This document shows positions 37,301-43,688 of a stretch of 64,000 nt of DNA, piece after piece. This DNA is from Flavobacterium sp. LHD-80. GTDB lineage: Bacteria > Bacteroidota > Bacteroidia > Flavobacteriales > Flavobacteriaceae. Numbering within the stretch: the first letter of the stretch is position 1; each line of letters starts with the position of its first letter. The position numbers and the translations under genes were made by a program. The notes under the pieces are model-generated. The model searched no databases, was not told the DNA's origin, and saw only the letters and a list, made by a program, of their open reading frames with translations. The stretch covers positions 164,087-228,086 of the forward strand of contig NZ_JAVFVS010000009.1 of assembly GCF_030929605.1 (NCBI RefSeq), read 5' to 3'.

Positions 37301-37490
37301 TAGAGTAACTACCATCCAGATCTGTGCTCACTCCGTTCTGGCTTCCTTTAATGAGTACATTGACACCCGGAATTGGCAATCCTGTAGCATCTTTAATAGT
37401 ACCTTTGACTACTTTGTTCTGCGCGTAACCAGATGCATGGAATAATGCAATCATGGCTATCAGCAGCAGCACACTCAATTTGTTTTTCAT
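34371..37490 (-). CDS. SusC/RagA-family TonB-dependent transporter (unit 1)
   Basis: The 1039-residue outer-membrane protein has a signal peptide, then a carboxypeptidase-regulatory-like domain (about 28-105, VKGTIKDATGLPIPGVNVLI). A TonB-box region (LEEVVVVGYGVKKKKDLTG) and plug domain (about 120-230, APLYVVDGIPLN; ATAIYGSRGANGVIIVTTKKG) follow, then a 22-strand-type beta-barrel ending LGLNVEF. It imports oligosaccharides with TonB energy, together with the SusD below. The ACAGGA operator and TAAATTTG box upstream are placed exactly as in the second unit. Confidence 0.96.
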   Translation of the reverse strand: MKNKLSVLLLIAMIALFHASGYAQNKVVKGTIKDATGLPIPGVNVLIKGSQNGVSTDLDGSYSINAASGNVLVYSFIGFKKQEVTVGAATVYDVVLKEDDNSLEEVVVVGYGVKKKKDLTGSIVSVNAEEIASRPVVNAVQAMQGKAAGVDVSSNERPGSVGNITIRGARSISASNAPLYVVDGIPLNSRLVTDPTTGRISVDPNSGGIDFLNPTDIETIDVLKDASATAIYGSRGANGVIIVTTKKGKNGKFTLNYDTSIMTETIHENAPMMTAGEYIEFRRWGRYYSNPAAFPKGDAPTIENDKLIFLASADPAAWANIEKGWAGGTWDGSKVATTDWTKFVTRTGITQQHTIGVSGGTEKMKAYGSFGYLDNTGTLFGQSYVRYSGTANVDITPTKWFSMGVSLNTSYGVNEYGQSNVGRTAVTSSTGIYATARTNLPYAVPYDSNGNRIDSPGGDSTIRTPVDEYKLSQDQRITLRAFGSLYAQFDLGAISSKLDGLKYRINFGPDITSYRDGVYLDGKSAIRSGTSFASLAKEQTISYTLDNLIFYNKTFGNHSFGGTLLMSQTEYHNENSSMSANDIKNPENKWNALNPANVTLAGYSSGLTETGLLSYMGRVNYTYADKYLFTASGRYDGASQLASENRWAFFPSASAAWVINKEKFLENVSWINQLKMRVGYGVTGNAAVPAYATQPPLVGIVYPNGSGVVNNTSLGNVDLGWEQTAQFNYGIDFALFGNRVSGALDYFTSRTTDLLLKSSVPTVIGVKDTYQNVGETEGKGVELTLSTVNVTTKDFEWTTNISASYQQNKIVSLQNGKFDDINNNLFIGDSQNVIYGFESNGIWKPEDAAEMAKFNAAAGSNIFSFGNARPVDQNGDYKIDANNDRVIIGSKDPKYIFGMTNTFSYKNFDLSFFVYGRMGYLYDTLGENEGAKGSQRSINYYTDNNTNAEYQKPIYSAGTGDPYYPILGYRNGAFLKMRNISLGYHFDKELVQSLGLSKLRLYCQATNPGMIFTKVKWTDLDTQTTASNRGITLGLNVEF

Positions 37491-37888
37491 AAAAGTTAAA
37501 TTTGGTTAATTAATTAGTTACTCAAATTTATTTAGAAGTTAATTTCGTACTGTCCTGTAGTGTCCTGTAAAGTAATTTAGTATTATTCTAACTTACAGAG
37601 TTTTACAAGTTCAATTTAAGATTTTTTTAACCATAAAATCCTTCAAACCGTTGATTTTCAAAGGGAATTAAGGAAAAAGCTTCTAAATGCGAATATGCGA
37701 ATTAAACAATATTTTTTTTTCACATACCATAATTTTATTCAAAATTTTTTACCGAATAAAAAGCAAATATGCGAAAATTATGATAATTTCAAACATAAAA
37801 ATGTAATCGATTGCATTTTTTTTTGAACAAAAGCTTTTCTAATGGTTTATCACCTTCAATTTGCTGCTATTATTTCACTTTAAACCAA
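37491..37888. other. Intergenic region upstream of susC unit 1
   Basis: Besides the promoter and operator copy 6, this AT-rich stretch holds an imperfect palindrome ATGTAATCGATTGCAT (37801-37816) flanked by A and T runs, and a near-palindrome GAAAATTATGATAATTTC (37773-37790). Both look operator-like but no regulator can be assigned. I see no coding sequence. Confidence 0.4.
37523..37569 (-). promoter_or_regulatory. ACAGGA operator copy 6 and promoter of susC unit 1
   Basis: In gene direction it reads TACAGGACAC then TACAGGACAG (operator 37550-37569), the most symmetrical copy. Exactly 19 bp on is TAAATTTG (37523-37530). The predicted leader is about 26 nt. The leader sequence is nearly identical to that of susC unit 2. 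Confidence 0.7.
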
Positions 37889-37919
37889 AAAAAAACCGTC
37901 TCAAAAATGAGACGGTTTT
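37889..37919 (-). terminator. Terminator of the second susCD unit
   Basis: AAAACCGTCTCA (37892-37903) and TGAGACGGTTTT (37908-37919) form a perfect 12-bp stem with an AAAA loop, with a long A run on the minus-strand exit side. Confidence 0.88.
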
Positions 37920-37941
37920 CAAAAACAAAAATTTAAAAAGT

Positions 37942-40044
37942 TTAGTAACCTGGATTTTGCCAAGCTGCTTTTTGTGCAGGCGATAAGTTAGAACCATCGT
38001 CATTTAATAATCCATCAATAAAAGTTTGAGGAATTGGACGAAGTTCATGTTTGCCAACTTTAATATTAGGAGCTGCTTCAGCATTAAACGCTTTTGCGCG
38101 TTTAATAAGCATCCCTGTACGAGAAAGAGTTTCCCAACGTTGCCATTCTCCTAAAAGTTCACGAGTAGACTCGTTAAGAATAAAGTTGATAGCACGTTCT
38201 TTATCTGTTGAAGCTCCAACTTTAGCAATAACTGCTTCGTCTTCAGCTGGTAAATTATTAGGGAAAGAAGTTAATCTTAAATCTGAAGCCGCAGTTGTAA
38301 CCGCAAGTGTTGGATTAGACAAGTAATATGTATTCATATCTAAATTTGACGCTGTAAAAGCTGTAGCTGAAGTTCCTGTATTTAATGGGTTCGTTTTAAA
38401 CGCCTGAGAACCATCATTATAATAAGATCTGTTTTCTCCAGCTTTCCATTGTGCTCTAGCTCTTACTACGTTGATATCTTGCATTGCGTTTCCATATTGG
38501 TTTAGACGAACGTAACATTCTGCACGTATTAGATACGTTTCAGCAAGACGAGCCATAATTACATCACGGTGTGAATCACCTCTTTCAGCAGTACGAGATC
38601 CACATTCTGTTTTATTAATACCTGCAAAGAAGTTACAAATTGGCTGATTTTTGAATGTAGGTGCTACATAAACTCCATTTTGATACAACACTGAAGAGTT
38701 AGGTACATACTGTCCTTTTTTAACTGCTAAAGTTCCAGTAGTAGCAGTTTGTCTTGCTCCTGTATTCCATTCTGGCAAACGACCAGCAGCATCTGTCCAA
38801 GTTGGAGCTTGAACACTAGCACCAAATTTAGCACTGTTATATGTATTATCGTTTTTAGTATTTAAAATCATGACAATACCAGGATCTCCCACTTTTACTC
38901 CTGATGGATTTGGCGCAACTACAGTATTAGCACCATAAACGGTTCTAAAAGTTTTCCACATACGAGCATCGTTTACGTGATCAAACACACCATATGTATA
39001 TTCTGTAGGACGACAACGTTGGAAATCCATACTTCCAATCCAAACACCACGTCTTACCCATCCTCCAGAAAAACTAGAAAACTGAGGAGCAAAATAACTA
39101 TACGTACGGTTTCCAAAACGACCAACTGTAGCAGCATCAGCATTGTGTCCTGCGGCCATTAAAATTTCATTAAGTTGCTCATTAGGGCAGTCAACTCCTG
39201 TCCAGTTTGCATATAAATCACTATAGTTTGGCGTCAATGGTCCACGAGCTGTAATTGCGTATGAACAAGCATCGATTGCTTCTTTAAGGTCAGCATCTTT
39301 GTAAGAACCATTCCAAGCATCATTACGCTCAGACGCACGGAATAATAAAGATTTTGCTAAGAAGTGCGCAGCAGTAGCTTTTGTCCATGTAACTCCTTTT
39401 CCATAAGTAAAAACTTCGCCTTCAAAAAGACTGTAAGCATTACGGAAATCAGATATTACCTGCTCCCAACATTTCTCTTCTGTAGCACGCTCATAGTTAC
39501 GAACCACTCCTTCAATTGGTGTCGTTTGTAGAACAACTCCTCCGTATTGCGCAACAAGTCTGTAATAGTTATACCCTCTTAAAAAATAAGCATGAGCTAA
39601 GCAACGGTTTCTAATTTTTACGTCTGTAATTACTTTTTCTGCTTTCGCAATAATAGTGTTGCAAGACGCAATACCATAGTACATTTCATCCCAAAGTGCA
39701 TTTGGATTTGTTGCATTTCCATTCGCCGCTCCTGTTGCTGCAGATGCACCTACTGGTCCAAAACGGTTGTCATAAGTGTTCCACATTTCATTGGTAAGGT
39801 CATTTGCATTGGTAAACTCATCAGTACCATATAGCGTATTTCCATACGACCATTCAAAACCAAAATGCCAACGGATATTACCATAAAGAGACACCGTTAG
39901 AGCCTGAAGACCTTCAGGAGTATCAAAATATGCTGTCGAATATGCATTTGTTTGTTCTTCGTCCAGAAAGTCTTCCGAACACGAAGTAAAAAACACCCCC
40001 GCCATTAATAAAAGACCGATTCCTATATTTTTTATATTATTCAT
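37942..40044 (-). CDS. SusD/RagB-family glycan-binding lipoprotein (unit 2)
   Basis: Starting at ATG 40044 gives 700 residues with a good lipoprotein signal (MNNIKNIGIGLLLMAGVFFT, Cys22 in FTSC). An upstream ATG at 40086 overlaps the susC stop by one base but would add 14 polar residues before the signal. Diagnostic stretches are EDFLDEEQTNAYSTAYFDTP, HAYFLRGYNYYRLVAQYGG, FILNESTRELLGEWQRWETL and HELRPIPQTFIDG. It is the surface glycan-binding partner of the SusC directly upstream. Unit 2 differs clearly in sequence from unit 1, so the two may take different fragments. Confidence 0.95.
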   Translation of the reverse strand: MNNIKNIGIGLLLMAGVFFTSCSEDFLDEEQTNAYSTAYFDTPEGLQALTVSLYGNIRWHFGFEWSYGNTLYGTDEFTNANDLTNEMWNTYDNRFGPVGASAATGAANGNATNPNALWDEMYYGIASCNTIIAKAEKVITDVKIRNRCLAHAYFLRGYNYYRLVAQYGGVVLQTTPIEGVVRNYERATEEKCWEQVISDFRNAYSLFEGEVFTYGKGVTWTKATAAHFLAKSLLFRASERNDAWNGSYKDADLKEAIDACSYAITARGPLTPNYSDLYANWTGVDCPNEQLNEILMAAGHNADAATVGRFGNRTYSYFAPQFSSFSGGWVRRGVWIGSMDFQRCRPTEYTYGVFDHVNDARMWKTFRTVYGANTVVAPNPSGVKVGDPGIVMILNTKNDNTYNSAKFGASVQAPTWTDAAGRLPEWNTGARQTATTGTLAVKKGQYVPNSSVLYQNGVYVAPTFKNQPICNFFAGINKTECGSRTAERGDSHRDVIMARLAETYLIRAECYVRLNQYGNAMQDINVVRARAQWKAGENRSYYNDGSQAFKTNPLNTGTSATAFTASNLDMNTYYLSNPTLAVTTAASDLRLTSFPNNLPAEDEAVIAKVGASTDKERAINFILNESTRELLGEWQRWETLSRTGMLIKRAKAFNAEAAPNIKVGKHELRPIPQTFIDGLLNDDGSNLSPAQKAAWQNPGY

Positions 40045-40085
40045 TTTTTTACTTTTATTGTTATACTTCAATTCGCCACAATTCA

Positions 40086-43000
40086 TTAAAATCCAACTTC
40101 AACCCCCATAACAAAACTGCGGTTGAAATAAGTTCTCTCAGTGTCAAAATCATACCAATCTAAAGACTGATAAATACTTCCTGGATTTACAGCTTGAACA
40201 TAAAATTTCATGTTTGCCAATCCAACTTTATTTGCAACATCTTTAGATAAATTATAACCCAAAGAAATATTACGAATTTTAACAAATGATGCTTTTTGGA
40301 AACCAAGAAGTCCAGAAAAAGCATCTGCTGAACCTGAAGTTGCTTGACCTAAAATTGGTTTTTGGAATTCAGCATCTGGATTATCTGGAGTCCAGTAATC
40401 TGTTTCACGTTGATTTGCGTGTGCTGTTAAAGCCTCACCTCCTAAAGATGCAGTGTATCCCATACGTCCGTAAAGGTTTATTCCTAGATCAAAACCTTTA
40501 TAAGTAAAGTTGTTATTCCATCCCATTGTCCAACGCGGATTATTGTTACCAATAACTACACGGTCAGTTCCATCCATTTTATAATCAGCATTTTGATCTT
40601 TAGGTCTTACGTTACCTGGAGTAAATTTATAACCGTTAGCATTCCATTTTGCCATCTCAGCAAGATCTTCTGGAGTATTTTGCCAAAGACCTTCATTATC
40701 ATAACCGTAACGAACTGCGATAGATTGTCCAATGAACCATGAGTTACTCACCATATCTTGTGCTCCATTTGCCAAACTTACAATTTCATCTTTTTGCCAT
40801 GCACCATTTAAATTAGTTTCCCAGGTAAATCCTGTAGCAGTTTGAATTGGAATAAGATTAAGCGTTACCTCAACTCCATGATTTTTTGTTTGACCAATAT
40901 TTGATACAATGTATGGGTAACCTGATACTGGCGGTATATCTACACGTAATAATAAATCTTTAGTATCCGATTTATAAGCATCAATAGTACCACTGATTCT
41001 GTTGTTTAAGAAACTAAAATCAAGACCAAGATTGTATTGTGTTGTTTTTTCCCAACCTAAGTTTTTATTAGGCATTCCTGTTTGAGTATCTGTATAATAA
41101 GGCTCATTTGTAGTAAAACCTATTGCATTGCTCTGACCGTTAAAAGGAAGGAAGATTTGGCTAATGTTTCCTAAAGTTCCATAAGGATTAACAGAAGAGT
41201 TTCCAGAAGTACCAACACCAAAACGAAGTTTTAGATTTTTTACCCAATCAACATTTTTCAAGAATTCTTCATTATTGATACGCCAAGCTAATGCTGCAGA
41301 AGGGAAAAAGTCCCATTTATGTCCTTCAGATAATTGCGTAACTCCATCCCAACGTCCTGATACTGTCAATAAATAACGGTTATCATAACCATAATTTGCA
41401 CGAGCCATGTAAGAACTAATAGCACGCTCTGTAAGACCTGAACTCATACGTGCATTGTTAGCCGCATTTGTAGCATCTACTGAACCCATTGCATTCCATA
41501 AAAATGAAGGTTTAGGAATGTTATTTGCACTCATAGAAGAATTTTCAATATTCCAAGATGATGCTGTTTGTAATAAAGTCACACCAACTTTGTGCTTAGC
41601 AGCAAATGTGCGATCGTAGTTAATAATATTATCTACAGTCCATGAAAAATCACGACGGTTTTGAAGACGAGCATAATTAACACCTGCACTACCATTTGCA
41701 TTAATTTTTAATGATGATGTTCCATCAATATAAGCACCTTCTCTCCAATGACGGAAATCTGGACCAAAATTTAACTTATACGTAAGCCCTTCTAATGATT
41801 TTGTCATTTTACCAAAATCTAAATTAGCAGAGAAATTAGCCAAAACACGCATTGTTTGTGATTGCTGCGTACTTTTATTCCACTCATCCATAATAGTGTA
41901 AACACCTGATTCGCCACCCGGATTGATAATCAAATTACCATTAGCATCATAAGGAACAGCAATATTATAAATTTGTTTTGCGGCACCAAAAATTGCATCT
42001 GGCGATGTACCACTTCTTGCACTTAAAGTTGACATTCCGTAATCTTGCTCACTCCATGAAACATTGAAAGAAGCAGTCATTTTAAACCAATCAACTGGAG
42101 TAATATTTGATGTCAGTTTTGCAGTATAACGTTTGTACCACTGCCCTTTTTGAGTACCTTCATTATCTAAATAACCTACAGATCCATAAGTATTTACTTT
42201 TTCAGAACCTCCACTAGCACTAATAACGTGCTCTGTGCTGATTCCTCCTTGAGTTACATAATCAGTCCAATCTGTATTAGTTACTTTAGAAGCGTCCCAT
42301 GTACCACTCGCCCATCCTTTCAATACATTGTCTCTTGATGTTTGTCCATCTAATGCACTATCAAAAATCAATTTATCATTTGCAAGAGTCGGTGTTGCTG
42401 GGTTAGCATATTTAACTGGATCAAGATTGTAAGCTGCCCAACGTCTGAAAGTAATAAAATCAGATGCACTCATTGATGGCGATCTGTCAACAATTTCAGA
42501 AGTAGTTACAGTTCCTGCATAATTCAATGTAAATCTACCTGCTTTTCCTTGTTTTGTTGTCACAATGATAACTCCATTTGCACCACGAGATCCGTATATA
42601 GCTGTAGCTGAAGCATCTTTAAGAATATCCATCGATTCAATATCTCTAGGATTTAAAGTTTCAATTGCAGAGGCAGACATTAAAGGCACACCATCAACAA
42701 CATACAAAGGATCGTTACTTGCTGTCAAAGATCGAGTACCACGAATACGCACGGTACCAAGACTTCCTGGACGTTCGTTTGTTGTAATATCAACTCCGGC
42801 AATTTTACCCTGTAATGCTTCAGTTGCACTTGAAACAGGTCTGTTCATTAATTGTTGTGCATTTATGGTTGAAACTGATCCTGTTACATCTGATTTCTTC
42901 GCAGTTCCATAACCAACAACAACGATCTCATTAAGTTGAGAAACTTCTTCAACAAGCTTCACATTGATTTCTGAAGAAGTACCAACAGTTTTTTCAACAG

Positions 43001-43241
43001 TTTTAGAACCAGTAGACGAGAAAACTAATACTTGTCCTGCATTTGCACTGATAGAGTATTTACCATCAAAATCAGTACTTGTTCCCTGTTTTGTTCCTTT
43101 AATAAGTACATTTGCTCCTGGTATAGGCAGTCCCGCCGCATCAGTGATTGTACCTTTAACCACTTTGTTCTGCGCATAACCTGCTGTCTGCAACAGCGCA
43201 AACATGACCAAAATCAGCAAAAGACTAAATTTGTTTTTCAT
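40086..43241 (-). CDS. SusC/RagA-family TonB-dependent transporter (unit 2)
   Basis: The 1051-residue protein has the same layout as unit 1: signal peptide, carboxypeptidase-like N-domain (VKGTITDAAGLPIPGANVLI), TonB box (LNEIVVVGYGTAKKSDVTG), plug (DPLYVVDGVPLM; ATAIYGSRGANGVIIVTTKQ) and a beta-barrel ending MGVEVGF. It is the TonB-dependent outer-membrane importer for the SusD at 37942. N-terminal domains of the two SusC proteins are much closer to each other than the barrels, as expected for paralogues tuned to different ligands. It is transcribed from the ACAGGA-controlled promoter at 43275-43321. Confidence 0.96.
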   Translation of the reverse strand: MKNKFSLLLILVMFALLQTAGYAQNKVVKGTITDAAGLPIPGANVLIKGTKQGTSTDFDGKYSISANAGQVLVFSSTGSKTVEKTVGTSSEINVKLVEEVSQLNEIVVVGYGTAKKSDVTGSVSTINAQQLMNRPVSSATEALQGKIAGVDITTNERPGSLGTVRIRGTRSLTASNDPLYVVDGVPLMSASAIETLNPRDIESMDILKDASATAIYGSRGANGVIIVTTKQGKAGRFTLNYAGTVTTSEIVDRSPSMSASDFITFRRWAAYNLDPVKYANPATPTLANDKLIFDSALDGQTSRDNVLKGWASGTWDASKVTNTDWTDYVTQGGISTEHVISASGGSEKVNTYGSVGYLDNEGTQKGQWYKRYTAKLTSNITPVDWFKMTASFNVSWSEQDYGMSTLSARSGTSPDAIFGAAKQIYNIAVPYDANGNLIINPGGESGVYTIMDEWNKSTQQSQTMRVLANFSANLDFGKMTKSLEGLTYKLNFGPDFRHWREGAYIDGTSSLKINANGSAGVNYARLQNRRDFSWTVDNIINYDRTFAAKHKVGVTLLQTASSWNIENSSMSANNIPKPSFLWNAMGSVDATNAANNARMSSGLTERAISSYMARANYGYDNRYLLTVSGRWDGVTQLSEGHKWDFFPSAALAWRINNEEFLKNVDWVKNLKLRFGVGTSGNSSVNPYGTLGNISQIFLPFNGQSNAIGFTTNEPYYTDTQTGMPNKNLGWEKTTQYNLGLDFSFLNNRISGTIDAYKSDTKDLLLRVDIPPVSGYPYIVSNIGQTKNHGVEVTLNLIPIQTATGFTWETNLNGAWQKDEIVSLANGAQDMVSNSWFIGQSIAVRYGYDNEGLWQNTPEDLAEMAKWNANGYKFTPGNVRPKDQNADYKMDGTDRVVIGNNNPRWTMGWNNNFTYKGFDLGINLYGRMGYTASLGGEALTAHANQRETDYWTPDNPDAEFQKPILGQATSGSADAFSGLLGFQKASFVKIRNISLGYNLSKDVANKVGLANMKFYVQAVNPGSIYQSLDWYDFDTERTYFNRSFVMGVEVGF

Positions 43242-43274
43242 AAAAGTTAAATTTGGTTAATTAATTAGTTTATC

Positions 43275-43321
43275 CAAATTTATTTAGAAGAGGGTGGCAC
43301 AGCATCCTGTAGTATCCTGTT
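43275..43321 (-). promoter_or_regulatory. ACAGGA operator copy 7 and promoter of susC unit 2
   Basis: In gene direction it reads AACAGGATAC then TACAGGATGC (operator 43302-43321). Exactly 19 bp on is TAAATTTG (43275-43282). No TTTG -33 element is seen, which fits activator dependence. Confidence 0.7.
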
Positions 43322-43542
43322 AACTTTCAGGTTCTTATAAATAATTTTATGTTTTTATTAACTCAAAAAAGCCTCAAGTACTTGATTTACAAGGCTTAAT
43401 AAGTGTAAAATCTACAAATATATTATCTGAAATTTTCTTCAATATTTTTTTTGCAATTCATAGTAATTTTGATGCAAAAATGCGAATTGAGAAAAAAATA
43501 CCACAAATTATTACTCTTTTGATTTTTAATAAAATGAAATAA
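43322..43542. other. Spacer between two divergent operator-promoters
   Basis: This AT-rich region separates the susC unit 2 promoter from the GH106 promoter. It contains an inverted repeat AAGCCT/AGGCTT around the palindrome TCAAGTACTTGA (43368-43398). No gene is visible. Confidence 0.4.
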
Positions 43543-43589
43543 AACAGGACGCTACAGGATAGCAATTTGAGTTTCTACTAATACTTTTA
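43543..43589 (+). promoter_or_regulatory. ACAGGA operator copy 8 and promoter of the GH106 operon
   Basis: It reads AACAGGACGC then TACAGGATAG (43543-43562). Exactly 19 bp on is TACTTTTA (43582-43589), a TAnnTTTA box. The predicted leader to ATG 43689 is about 93 nt, the longest of the set apart from rhaT and DUF4450. Confidence 0.65.
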
Positions 43590-43688
43590 CCTTATTACAA
43601 CCAGTAAAAAGTTACTATTACATGTTTTTATACTTATATGAAGTAAGTACATTAGTAACCGCTTTATAAAACTATTGAACCTTAACTA

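Noticed and set aside
43368..43398. TCAAGTACTTGA palindrome as a terminator
   Set aside because: No transcript is expected to end there, and the outer stem is only 6 bp. It was left as an unexplained palindrome.
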